This document shows positions 18,343 through 27,296 of a DNA stretch of 64,000 bases, piece after piece; the stretch's first letter is position 1, and each line of letters starts with the position of its first letter. The DNA is taken from contig CALUIZ010000015.1 of the NCBI GenBank assembly GCA_944320815.1, forward strand, positions 1-64,000, given 5' to 3'. Source of the stretch: an uncultured Phocaeicola sp. (lineage in GTDB: Bacteria; Bacteroidota; Bacteroidia; Bacteroidales; Bacteroidaceae). Under the pieces are notes generated by a model. It saw only the letters and a program-made list of their open reading frames with translations. It did not search any database and had not been told where the DNA came from. The translations under genes and the position numbers were made by a program.

Positions 18343-20115
18343 ATGAAAAAATATGTATATGGTTTCTTGGCTTCATTGTGCGTGCTGGCTTTTCCAGCAT
18401 GTAGCGATGATGACAATGGAGGTGTTTTGTCAAGTGAAGCTCCGCGCATTGTTTTTTCTCTCCCTGCCGATGGAGCGATGGATGTGAGGGCAGAGAATGG
18501 AGTGCTGGTTCTGCAGATTACTTACGACCAGAACGTAAAGATTACGGAAGACAACCCGCTCGGAAAGGTGCAGGTTTTGAGAAGCGAAGCTGTCGTGACG
18601 GACATTACGAGCAATGAAGATGTGGTATCGGTGACGGTGAGCGGATGTGAGGATGGCAAGAACTATGAGATTTATATTCCGAAAGGTGTTGTGTTGGCAG
18701 AAGACGGGACTGAGGCTTTTGCTGTAAGATTGAGCTTTACGGCGGATGTGATTCCTGTCATAACGGTTCCAGACCAGACGATTGCTGCAACGTTGAGCAA
18801 TCCGGACGCTTCACAGGAGGCGAAGGAACTGTATGCCTATCTGATGGAGAATTATCGGACAAACATGATTTCTGGTGCGATGGCTCTTGATGCGGCTCAG
18901 GGGTATCATAGCTGGAACCATGAATATGCCGACTGGGTGGAATCGAATGCAGGAAAGACTCCCAAACTGAATGGATATGACTTCGGTCATATGACTTCTT
19001 CGCCTGCCAACTGGATTGATTACGGCGATACGAAGCCTGTGACAGAATGGAGTGATGCCAATGGTATCGTTTCATGTATGTGGCACTGGAATGTACCGAC
19101 ATCCAATCCGAATGAAGTGGCACCGGAAAATATGCTTGTTTGGGAAGGAACTCATGAGGTAGGTAGCTGGCAGGGACTGATACTTAAAGGTGACGAAGGA
19201 TATGCTGCCTTGAAGAATGTGAAGGCCGGGAACAAGATTGTGATTACCTTCGAACATTCGGGAGATGCGAATTATACAAAAGTCACTTTGCAGAATGTGG
19301 TTGATTGGCAAAATCTGGATGCAACGTCCGAACTTTATACGGAAGACCTCTCTCTTACGACTTTTGTTTATACGGTTTCCGACCAGACTGCTTCATTGAT
19401 TCAAAATGGAATGCAGGTAACCGGCGAGAATTATACACTTAAAAAAGTGGAAATACAGCAGGATGGTGCGGTAACTTATGGCTTTTATGTTCCCGGAGGA
19501 AACGGAGGTATATCGGAAACCCCGTTCAATGCGGCGAATGCCGTAATGGAAGGTACATGGGAGAATGAATGGATTGAATCCGATATGGAAAAACTCTATG
19601 GTTATCTTCAGCCGTTGGAGGATGCCGGCATTCCGGTTATCTGGCGTCCGCTTCATGAAGCGTCAGGCGCATGGTTCTGGTGGGGTGCTCAGGGACCTGA
19701 AACTTATAAGACACTGTGGAAGATGATGTATGATTATCTAGTGAAGGAGAAGGGGCTGGATAACCTTATCTGGGTCTGGACGGCAGAGAAGGATGATGAT
19801 GAATGGTATCCTGGCGATGAATATGTAGACATTGTAGGCCGTGACATCTATGATCAGGCGGAAGCTTATGAATTTGCTGCTGAATTCGCCACATTGGCAG
19901 GGCGGTATCCCAACAAGATGATTGCTTTGTCGGAATGCGGTAATGTGGCAAACATTTCGGACATGTGGGAAGTCGGAGCGAAATGGGCTTGGTTTATGGT
20001 GTGGTATCCGGGAAGTGCCACAGGTGACAATTCGGGTGTGACATGGGAGCAGTTCGCCACTACAGAATGGTGGAGCGGTGCTTTTTCACAGGACTATGTG
20101 ATTGTACGTGAATGA
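18343..20115 (+). CDS. GH26 beta-mannanase, surface lipoprotein with inserted beta domain
   Basis: Surface endo-mannanase that would start mannan breakdown. Lipobox FPAC with Cys20 followed by SDDDN, an acidic run of the type linked to surface export in Bacteroidetes. Domains (590-residue numbering): Big_5/Ig-like about 34-135, start of the GH26 barrel about 155-256 (ends CMWHWNVP), then a beta-rich insertion about 259-385, then the rest of the barrel. Acid/base Glu439 sits in RPLHEASGAWFWWG and nucleophile Glu531 in ALSECGN. ATG at 18334 would add three residues before the signal peptide. Resembles BoMan26B by context. The insertion looks like a carbohydrate-binding jelly roll (inference). 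Confidence 0.88.
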   Translation: MKKYVYGFLASLCVLAFPACSDDDNGGVLSSEAPRIVFSLPADGAMDVRAENGVLVLQITYDQNVKITEDNPLGKVQVLRSEAVVTDITSNEDVVSVTVSGCEDGKNYEIYIPKGVVLAEDGTEAFAVRLSFTADVIPVITVPDQTIAATLSNPDASQEAKELYAYLMENYRTNMISGAMALDAAQGYHSWNHEYADWVESNAGKTPKLNGYDFGHMTSSPANWIDYGDTKPVTEWSDANGIVSCMWHWNVPTSNPNEVAPENMLVWEGTHEVGSWQGLILKGDEGYAALKNVKAGNKIVITFEHSGDANYTKVTLQNVVDWQNLDATSELYTEDLSLTTFVYTVSDQTASLIQNGMQVTGENYTLKKVEIQQDGAVTYGFYVPGGNGGISETPFNAANAVMEGTWENEWIESDMEKLYGYLQPLEDAGIPVIWRPLHEASGAWFWWGAQGPETYKTLWKMMYDYLVKEKGLDNLIWVWTAEKDDDEWYPGDEYVDIVGRDIYDQAEAYEFAAEFATLAGRYPNKMIALSECGNVANISDMWEVGAKWAWFMVWYPGSATGDNSGVTWEQFATTEWWSGAFSQDYVIVRE

Positions 20116-20163
20116 GTTTCCGGATTTCCATAGACAGTGATTGAGTATTGGATCGAGAGTCGG

Positions 20164-20207
20164 AAAGGTGGCAGAGAATGTGATGATGTCAGTCTGCCAC
20201 CTTTTTC
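20164..20207 (+). terminator. terminator of the susCD-mannanase operon
   Basis: Stem aaaggtggcaga/tctgccacctttt (20164-20175, 20193-20205) followed by T residues. It separates the esterase gene from the operon. Confidence 0.85.
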
Positions 20208-20317
20208 TTGTATGGAGAGTACGGTGGGAAATAGGGTATGTGCCTGATGTCTCATGTCCATGGTTGTTTTTATGACTGGAATGTATGATTTGATACCATT
20301 TAAACTGACTGAAAAAT

Positions 20318-21742
20318 ATGAAGAAACTTATTTTAGGCGCATTGCTGGTTTGTGGCTGGTGTGCGGCGGAAGCGAAGGTGACTTTGCCTGAAATTTTGAG
20401 TGACAATATGGTGCTCCAGCAACAGACGGACGTGCGTCTGTGGGGATGGGCGGCTCCGAATGCGGAGATAAGTGTCAAGCCTTCGTGGGGCAACAAGACT
20501 TATCGGGCGCAGGCTGACGGGGAAGGGCGGTGGCTCCTTTCCGTGGCTACTCCTGCCGCAAGCTATATGGCGCATTCGATTGAAATATCCGACGGGGATT
20601 TGCTGACGTTGGACAATGTTCTTGTCGGCGAGGTGTGGTTCTGTTCCGGCCAGTCGAATATGGAGATGCCGCTGGCCGGATTTGACAACTGTCCTATTGA
20701 AGGGGCGAATGAAGTGATTGCCACGGCATCGCAATGGAAAGGCATCCGTGTGGTTACGGTGGAGAAAAACGGACAACTGGAGCCGGTGGACCGCTGCAAG
20801 GGGAGTTGGAAGGTAAGCTCTCCCGAAAATGCTCCGTGGTTCAGTGCGACAGCTTTCTTTTTCGCCCGGATGGTGAACCGAGTACTCGACATTCCGATAG
20901 GAATCATCAACTGCAGTTGGGGAGGGTCGATGGTGGAAGGATGGCTGCCGAGAGAAGTCGTTTCGCAATATCCGGACATCGACTTGAAACGTGACATCCG
21001 TAAGGAGGAACCTCACAACTGGTGGCATTGCCTGAGTCCTACGTTGATGTATAATGGAATGGTGAAGCCGCTTCATAACTATACTGTAAAGGGTTTTCTC
21101 TGGTATCAGGGGGAGTCGAACATCGGCCGGAATAAGACTTATGCCGTGCGCCTGAAAACGATGGTGGAACTTTGGCGCAAGGAGTGGGGGCTGGGTGAGC
21201 TTCCGTTTTATTTTGTGGAACTGGCTCCATGCGGTGACATGCAGGGGACGGGAGGTGCTTTGCTGCGCGAAGCGCAGTATGAGGCGCAAAAGCTGATACC
21301 GAACAGTGCAATGGTTTCGACAAATGATCTGGTAGAACCATATGAGGCATGGAACATTCATCCGAAAGATAAACGACATGTAGGTGAGCGTCTGGCTTAT
21401 CAGGCATTGGTAAAGACGTATCATGTAGGTGGAATCGAAGCGGACAGTCCGGCCTGCAAGTCGGTGACATTTGAAGGCAGTGCGGCTGTTCTTGATTTCA
21501 TTCATGCAGACAATGGCTTCAACCGTGCCAAATCGATTGTCGGATTTGAAATGGCGGGCGAAGACCGGGTATTCCATCCTGCTTTGGCGGAAGTAGTCGG
21601 GAAGAATCAGATTAAAGTGACCTGCGCCAAAGTGAAGAAGCCCGTTGCGGTGAGATACGCTTTCCGTGATTATTATCCGGGAAATGTGGCCAATCTCCGC
21701 GGTCTTCCGTTGATTCCGTTCCGGACGGACAATTGGGAATGA
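20318..21742 (+). CDS. SASA/CE20-type carbohydrate acetylesterase, exported
   Basis: Predicted to remove O-acetyl groups from sugars; annotated in related genomes as sialate O-acetylesterase, but the mannan context suggests acetylated mannan as substrate. The 474-residue protein has a signal peptide (MKKLILGALLVCGWCAAEA). It has an N-terminal beta sandwich (LPEILSDNMVLQQQ, RLWGWA), then the SGNH-like esterase domain with GQSNMEMP (Ser113). The catalytic His/Asp region is WNIHPKDKRHVGERLA. It follows the mannan operon terminator, so it is a separate unit; the nearest -7-like sequence, tatgatttg at about 20284, has one extra base. Function in this locus is inference. Confidence 0.8.
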   Translation: MKKLILGALLVCGWCAAEAKVTLPEILSDNMVLQQQTDVRLWGWAAPNAEISVKPSWGNKTYRAQADGEGRWLLSVATPAASYMAHSIEISDGDLLTLDNVLVGEVWFCSGQSNMEMPLAGFDNCPIEGANEVIATASQWKGIRVVTVEKNGQLEPVDRCKGSWKVSSPENAPWFSATAFFFARMVNRVLDIPIGIINCSWGGSMVEGWLPREVVSQYPDIDLKRDIRKEEPHNWWHCLSPTLMYNGMVKPLHNYTVKGFLWYQGESNIGRNKTYAVRLKTMVELWRKEWGLGELPFYFVELAPCGDMQGTGGALLREAQYEAQKLIPNSAMVSTNDLVEPYEAWNIHPKDKRHVGERLAYQALVKTYHVGGIEADSPACKSVTFEGSAAVLDFIHADNGFNRAKSIVGFEMAGEDRVFHPALAEVVGKNQIKVTCAKVKKPVAVRYAFRDYYPGNVANLRGLPLIPFRTDNWE

Positions 21743-21762
21743 TTGGATGCAGACTACATAAA

Positions 21763-21810
21763 AAAAGAAGGCCGTTGCAGACTTCTCTGGAACGGCTTCC
21801 TTTTATTTGA
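21763..21810 (+). terminator. esterase gene terminator
   Basis: Stem gaa-g-gccgtt/aacggc-ttc (21767-21776, 21791-21799; one bulge) followed by ccttttattt. Confidence 0.65.
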
Positions 21811-21913
21811 ATAATTTGGTGCTTTTTATCGTCTTGTTTTTGGGGACTAAACGACAGGTTTGTCTTCTGTCATATTAGGTTGTATGTCACTTTTGATGTA
21901 GTCGGGACATTTG

Positions 21914-23089
21914 TCATTGCATATCTTCGTAGAGCAAATATTTTTTTCGCATTTCTTTATATCGTTCAAGCTCTTCTTCCCATTCCTTCCGGATTTCATC
22001 TTCTGTCTTTCCTTTCAGAATGTCCGAACGTACCTGTCCGGTACCCATCAGCAAATCGAACCATTGGGGACGGGAAAAGAATTTGTCTGCGCATCCGGCT
22101 TTCTGGTAAAAACGGTAGAACAGAAGGAGATACGACAGACTGAAACCTTTTGGAGCGGTTCGTTTCCGAAGGTCGATGCTCCGGCATGTCTTTCCTTTAT
22201 GGAGCGGATTTTTGTCGAAGCCCGGAAGAGGTTGGGGAGTGAAGCGGAAATCAAGCTCTTCGGCGGAAAGCCCGTTGAGGTATGGACTTCCGATTACCTT
22301 GAAAGGAAACTGCGTGCCTCTTCCCACACTGACCGAAGTGCCCTCGAACGGACAGAGAGAGGGGTAAAACGCAATGGAAAGGTCGTCCGGAAGATTGGGC
22401 GAGGGTTTGACGGGAAGGGAATAGGCTTGTCCGTGTTTCCATCCTTCTACGGGGATGACGGTGAGCCGGCATCGTTTTCCTTCGCCCAGCCATCCTTCTC
22501 CGTTTATCATGCGTGCCAGTTCGCCCATTGTACAGCCATGAAGCAAAGGTATGGGGAGCATCCCGACAAAACTTCTGTGCTTCAGATCCAGTACGGGACC
22601 GTCTACATAGTCGCAGGGGTTCGGGCGGTCGAGCACAATCACTTCCTTTCCATTTTCCGCACAGGCCTGCATCACATAATAAAGAGTGCTTATGTAGGTG
22701 AAGAAGCGTGCTCCCACATCCTGCAGGTCAAACACTACCGCATCAGTCTTTTCCAGTTGTCCGGGTTGCGGCTTCTTGTTTTTCCCGTAGAGAGAAACGA
22801 TGGAAAGCCCCGTGCGGACATCATGTCCGTCGTGTATCGTTTCTCCTGCATCGGCTTGTCCGCGTATGCCGTGTTCCGGAGCGAAAAGCTGGACTATGTT
22901 CACGCCTCTTTGCATTAATGTGTCAGCCAGATGAATCTCACCGCACAGGCTGGTTTGGTTGACCGTTAAAGTTACGCGCTTTTTGCCGATAATCCGGATC
23001 AGTCTGTCCGTCTGTTCCGCTCCCGTGCGGATTTGGGCGGACAAGGCTGACGAAAGCAGCAGAATGGCTAATGCCAGAAAGGATTTCAT
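21914..23089 (-). CDS. DUF1343 exo-N-acetylmuramidase (NamZ-like, GH171)
   Basis: DUF1343 proteins include NamZ, which releases terminal N-acetylmuramic acid from peptidoglycan fragments. The 391-residue protein from the ATG at 23089 has a signal peptide (MKSFLALAILLLSSALSAQ). Family marks: VTLTVNQTSLCG, FAPEHGIRGQADAGE, DAVVFDLQDVGARFFTYIST, VLDRPNP and FEGTSVSVGRGT. A start at 23113 adds eight unlikely residues. The MurU/AmgK-like salvage pair 4 kb away would accept its product. Specificity is inferred from the family. Confidence 0.85.
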   Translation of the reverse strand: MKSFLALAILLLSSALSAQIRTGAEQTDRLIRIIGKKRVTLTVNQTSLCGEIHLADTLMQRGVNIVQLFAPEHGIRGQADAGETIHDGHDVRTGLSIVSLYGKNKKPQPGQLEKTDAVVFDLQDVGARFFTYISTLYYVMQACAENGKEVIVLDRPNPCDYVDGPVLDLKHRSFVGMLPIPLLHGCTMGELARMINGEGWLGEGKRCRLTVIPVEGWKHGQAYSLPVKPSPNLPDDLSIAFYPSLCPFEGTSVSVGRGTQFPFKVIGSPYLNGLSAEELDFRFTPQPLPGFDKNPLHKGKTCRSIDLRKRTAPKGFSLSYLLLFYRFYQKAGCADKFFSRPQWFDLLMGTGQVRSDILKGKTEDEIRKEWEEELERYKEMRKKYLLYEDMQ

Positions 23090-23123
23090 GTGGATTCTGT
23101 TCGGATAACTCATGGAATTTTTA

Positions 23124-23131
23124 TAGTTTTG
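23124..23131 (+). promoter_or_regulatory. HD-hydrolase gene -7 box
   Basis: TAGTTTTG 40 bp before the ATG at 23172. Confidence 0.45.
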
Positions 23132-23171
23132 TGACTTGTTTTACAAAGGTAGTGATAAAAACAGAATCATT

Positions 23172-23708
23172 ATGAATCCGTTGGCATTGATTGACAAATA
23201 TTATCCGGTAGAGAATGAACTGAAGCATATTCTGCTGACTCATAGCCGTTCGGTGGCAGACAAGGCTTTGGAGATGGCCGGGAAACATCCGGAGTTGAAT
23301 CTTGATTTGCAGTTTGTTGAAGAAGCGGCCTTGCTTCACGATATTGGTATCTTCAAGACCGATGCGCCCGACATCTGCTGCTTCGGCACGTATCCTTACA
23401 TATGTCATGGCTATCTAGGTGCCGACCTGATGCGTCAGGAGGGCTTTCTCCGGCATGCGCTGGTATGTGAGCGGCATACGGGAGCTGGCATTACTTTAAA
23501 GGCCATGGAGGAGCAGAAACTTCCTTTGCCTCACAGGGAAATGGTTCCGGTCAGCCTGGAAGAACAGCTTGTCTGCTTTGCTGACAAGTTTTATTCAAAG
23601 ACTCACCTCGACAGAGAAAAGACGGTGGAGAAGGCCCGCAAAAGCATCGCGAAATATGGCGAGGACGGGGTGGCGCGTTTTGACGGATGGTGCAGAATCT
23701 TCCTGTAG
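23172..23708 (+). CDS. HD-domain phosphohydrolase, function unknown
   Basis: Cytoplasmic metal-dependent phosphohydrolase of the HD superfamily, 178 residues. The early histidine is in LLTHSRSVADKALEMA, the HD dyad in EEAALLHDIGIF. Then come CHGYLGADLMRQEG with RHALVCERHTGAG, and ADKFYSKTH near the C terminus. These follow the HD metal-ligand pattern of the TIGR00295-like group. Start chosen at MNPLALIDKYY. Substrate not known. Confidence 0.82.
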   Translation: MNPLALIDKYYPVENELKHILLTHSRSVADKALEMAGKHPELNLDLQFVEEAALLHDIGIFKTDAPDICCFGTYPYICHGYLGADLMRQEGFLRHALVCERHTGAGITLKAMEEQKLPLPHREMVPVSLEEQLVCFADKFYSKTHLDREKTVEKARKSIAKYGEDGVARFDGWCRIFL

Positions 23709-23777
23709 TCCCTGTATTTTGTGTACTAAAAATACTTTAAAAACGATGGCATAGGAATTTATTTGACGGATAATGTG

Positions 23778-23785
23778 TACTTTTG
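23778..23785 (+). promoter_or_regulatory. lptD -7 box
   Basis: TACTTTTG 27 bp before the ATG at 23813. Confidence 0.6.
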
Positions 23786-23812
23786 CACCGCACATCGTGT
23801 AAAGAAACGGTA

Positions 23813-26572
23813 ATGACATCATTGAAAAAGACTACATATTTACTGATAACCCTATTCCTTTTAGGCTTCTTTTGTTCGTTCTACGCGGAGGCCCAGCGTG
23901 TAAAGAACAGACGGTTGCGAAGGCCGGCAGAAAGAGGTGCTGTGGCGGATTCGTTGCGGAGAGACTCCTTGTCCGCCGATTCGTTGGTTCTTGATTCTCT
24001 GGTGGCGGACTCTCTGGCGGAGGATACGGCCGGAAAGAAGGAACCTCTGGATGCCCCCGTCATTTATGAAGCGAGCGATTCGATTGTGTTCACCAAGGGT
24101 GGATATGCCCATCTGTATGGGGAAGGGAAGGTGAATTATCAGAACATCGAACTTACTTCAGCCGTCATTTCCATGAATATGGACAGCAGTACGGTTTATG
24201 CTCATGGGGTGGAGGATACGGCAGGGGTGGCTTCCGGCCTTCCTGTGTTCAAGGACGGAGAAACCCCCTATGAGTCGAAGACGATGCGCTATAACTTCAA
24301 GACAAAGAAAGGTTTCATCAATAACATCGTGACTCAGCAGGGTGAAGGGTATGTGACTTCCGAAGAGGGGAAAAAGGGAGCTGATGATGAGATATACATG
24401 CGTCACGGAAGATATACTACCTGCGACAACCATGAGCATCCGCACTTTTACATGAAGCTTTCGATGGCGAAGGTGCGGCCCAAAAAGAATGTCGTGTTCG
24501 GTCCGGCGCATCTGGTGGTGGAGGATGTTCCTCTTCCGATTGCCGTGCCGTTCGGCTTTTTCCCTTTCAACAGCAGTTACTCTTCAGGGTTCATCATGCC
24601 TACTTACGGTGATGAGATGAACCGTGGTTTCTATCTCCGTGACGGAGGATATTATTTTGCCATCAGCGACCAGATGGACCTGAAGGTGTTGGGCGAAATA
24701 TTCACGAAAGGGTCATGGGGGCTTTCCGCCGCATCGAACTATAACAAGCGTTACAAATACAGCGGTTCGTTTAATGCCAGTTATCTGGTGACGAAAACGG
24801 GCGAAAAGAATATGCCGGATTATTCGGTGTCGAAAGATTTCCGGGTGCAGTGGAGTCACCGTCAGGACGCGAAGGCCAATCCGAACAGTTCGTTCTCGGC
24901 CAGTGTGAACTTTTCTACCAGCAGTTATGACCGTTCGAGCTTGAGCAGTCTGTACAACCCACAGGTGTATGCGCAGAACACGAAGGCTTCGAGTGTGAGT
25001 TACTCGCGGAATTTTCCTGAAATAGGTCTGAATATTTCGGGTACTTTCAACATCACGCAGAACACCCGCGACTCTTCCATCAACATGACCCTGCCCGACA
25101 TCAATATTTCGCTGAACCGTATTTATCCCTTCAAGAGAAAGAAGGCTGTGGGGGATGAACGTTGGTATGAAAAGATTTCTTTGCAATATACCGGAAACAT
25201 GACGAACAGCATCAATACCAAGGACAATCTGCTGTTCAAGACTCCGTTGACTCAGTGGGAGAATGGAATGCAGCATCGGATTCCTGTTTCTGCCACATTC
25301 AATCTGTTCAAGTACATCAATATCGTGCCGTCATTCAATTACACTGAACGGTGGTACCTGAAGAAGGTGAAGCAAAGTTATGACCCGAACCCGACTTCAA
25401 GGGATCATGTGAAACGGGATACCATCAATGGTTTCAACCGTGTGTGGGACTACAACCTCTCGCTTCAGATGAACACGAAGCTTTATGGTATGTACAAGCC
25501 GTTGTTCATGAAGAGCAAGGAAATACAGATCCGCCATGTGTTCACTCCTACTGTAAGCTATACGTTCCGTCCGGACTTCGGAAAAAAGAAATATGGATAT
25601 TATGACACTTACACTTATACCGATGAAGACGGGGAGGTGCGTATGGTGGAATATTCTCCTTATGAGGGTGCCACTTATGGAGTTCCGGGAAAGGGAATGT
25701 CGCAGAATATAAGCTTTTCGGTCGACAACAACATTGAGATGAAGTTCAGGTCGGACAAGGATTCTACGGGCTATAAGAAGATCAGTCTGATTGACCAGTT
25801 GGGTGCGTCATTGTCGTATGATGTGGCGAACAAGCGGTGGAGTGACCTGAGCATGAATCTGCGTCTGAAATTCCCTACCAATTATACGTTCAACATGAAT
25901 GCGACCTTCGCTACCTATGCATATGAGTTCAATGAGAACGGGGATGTCGTGGTGGGCGACCGTACGGAATGGTCGTATGGAAGGTTCGGGCGTTTTCAGG
26001 GATATAGCGGCTCTTTTTCCTATACGTTGAACAACGACACGTTCAAGAAGCTTTTCGGGAAGAAAGAAGACAAGGAAGATGAAAAGAAAGAAGGGGACAC
26101 GGACGAGGAAGACGAAGAGGATGAAACGACTGAAGAGACCGACAACTCGAACATGAGGAAGACAGAAGCCGCTACCGTTGATCCGGACGGTTATCTGGCG
26201 TTCAAGTTCCCGTGGAGCATCAGTCTGAGTTATAGTTACAGTATCCGTGAGGACCGCACGAAGAAAATCAACATCAAGAAGATGCGTTATCCCTATTCGC
26301 TGACCCACTCGCTCAACGTGTCGGGAAACTTCAAGATAGGAAGCCGCTGGAACATGACTTATTCGACGGGGTATGACTTCACTTCGAAGGAGATGTCAAT
26401 GACCACGCTCAACATTACGCGCGACCTCCATTGCTTCAACATGAGCTGTGGTCTGGTGTTCGGTCCGTTCACATCGTACAATTTTTCTATCCGAGCCAAC
26501 TCAAGTATGCTGACCGATGCCCTGAAGTGGGATCAGCGAAGCAATACGGGAAGTGCCGTCACATGGTATTGA
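23813..26572 (+). CDS. lptD: LPS-assembly outer-membrane protein LptD
   Basis: Outer-membrane barrel that inserts lipopolysaccharide into the outer leaflet. The 919-residue protein has a signal peptide (to about FYAEAQ). An OstA/LptA-like beta-jellyroll follows (IVFTKGGYAHLYGEGKVNYQ to RHGRYTTCDN), then a long Tyr/Asn-rich barrel with FGFFPFNSSYSSGFIMPTYG. Length is in the usual Bacteroidetes range. A strongly acidic low-complexity stretch (about residues 752-780: DKEDEKKEGDTDEEDEEDE) probably forms an extracellular or periplasmic loop. The 3' end overlaps the convergent MurU-like gene by 14 bp. Confidence 0.85.
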   Translation: MTSLKKTTYLLITLFLLGFFCSFYAEAQRVKNRRLRRPAERGAVADSLRRDSLSADSLVLDSLVADSLAEDTAGKKEPLDAPVIYEASDSIVFTKGGYAHLYGEGKVNYQNIELTSAVISMNMDSSTVYAHGVEDTAGVASGLPVFKDGETPYESKTMRYNFKTKKGFINNIVTQQGEGYVTSEEGKKGADDEIYMRHGRYTTCDNHEHPHFYMKLSMAKVRPKKNVVFGPAHLVVEDVPLPIAVPFGFFPFNSSYSSGFIMPTYGDEMNRGFYLRDGGYYFAISDQMDLKVLGEIFTKGSWGLSAASNYNKRYKYSGSFNASYLVTKTGEKNMPDYSVSKDFRVQWSHRQDAKANPNSSFSASVNFSTSSYDRSSLSSLYNPQVYAQNTKASSVSYSRNFPEIGLNISGTFNITQNTRDSSINMTLPDINISLNRIYPFKRKKAVGDERWYEKISLQYTGNMTNSINTKDNLLFKTPLTQWENGMQHRIPVSATFNLFKYINIVPSFNYTERWYLKKVKQSYDPNPTSRDHVKRDTINGFNRVWDYNLSLQMNTKLYGMYKPLFMKSKEIQIRHVFTPTVSYTFRPDFGKKKYGYYDTYTYTDEDGEVRMVEYSPYEGATYGVPGKGMSQNISFSVDNNIEMKFRSDKDSTGYKKISLIDQLGASLSYDVANKRWSDLSMNLRLKFPTNYTFNMNATFATYAYEFNENGDVVVGDRTEWSYGRFGRFQGYSGSFSYTLNNDTFKKLFGKKEDKEDEKKEGDTDEEDEEDETTEETDNSNMRKTEAATVDPDGYLAFKFPWSISLSYSYSIREDRTKKINIKKMRYPYSLTHSLNVSGNFKIGSRWNMTYSTGYDFTSKEMSMTTLNITRDLHCFNMSCGLVFGPFTSYNFSIRANSSMLTDALKWDQRSNTGSAVTWY

Positions 26573-27296
26573 TGAATCTTTCAGCCTGAGCAAGTGTCTC
26601 AGGCTTTCCTATGTCCATGAGACGGAGGTTGCCGTCGAGATATCCTTCAATCATTGCCTTGTGGCAATTTTGCAGATAGAAGTCCATGATAGAGAATTTG
26701 CCGGTCCACCGGTCATCCATGTAGCGCAGGATGGAAGGGGAGAGCACATGGATGCCGCTGAAAGCATATTCATTGTATCGTCCCGGTGTGTAGACAAACG
26801 TTTCCGGCTTGGTTTCTCCCGTTTTTCTGTTGATCCATCCTTGCAGACCGTTATTGTCATCGAACAGCAGATAACGGCTTGTGGAGCGTTCGCTCACGAG
26901 CAATGTCGCGTCACATCCTTTTTTCCGGTGATGCATGTAGAGAGCCTTCAGGTCCGTGTTCGACAGAATGTCGACATTGTGTACCAGAAAGGGTTCGTTC
27001 CCCTGAAAAAAGACGGATGCCTTTTTGATGCCTCCCCCCGTGTCAAGCAGTTGGCCGCGTTCATCGCTGATATGGATGGTTATGCCGAAGTTTCCGTTGG
27101 CATGAAGGAAGTCGATGATTTGCTGTCCGAAATGGTGAATGTTGATTACGGCTTCGGTGAAGCCGGATGCTTTCAGTTTCAGAATCACATGTTCAAGCAT
27201 AGGATGTCCGCCCACACAGACCAAGGCTTTTGGCATATGGTCGGTGAGCGGTTTGAGCCGGGTTCCGAGTCCGGCGGCGAATATCATGGCTTTCAT
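26559..27296 (-). CDS. MurU-like sugar-1-phosphate nucleotidyltransferase
   Basis: Predicted to join a nucleotide to a sugar-1-phosphate; the best fit is N-acetylmuramate-1-phosphate uridylyltransferase of peptidoglycan recycling. The 245-residue Rossmann-like protein begins MKAMIFAAGLGTRLKPLTDH, with MPKALVCVGG completing the signature. NVDILSN holds the metal-binding aspartate and the catalytic core ends near FSIMDFYLQ. The start codon overlaps the kinase stop by four bases (ATGA), indicating coupling and a paired function. Mannose-1-phosphate guanylyltransferase is a less likely alternative because of the AmgK-like partner. Confidence 0.82.
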   Translation of the reverse strand: MKAMIFAAGLGTRLKPLTDHMPKALVCVGGHPMLEHVILKLKASGFTEAVINIHHFGQQIIDFLHANGNFGITIHISDERGQLLDTGGGIKKASVFFQGNEPFLVHNVDILSNTDLKALYMHHRKKGCDATLLVSERSTSRYLLFDDNNGLQGWINRKTGETKPETFVYTPGRYNEYAFSGIHVLSPSILRYMDDRWTGKFSIMDFYLQNCHKAMIEGYLDGNLRLMDIGKPETLAQAERFINTM

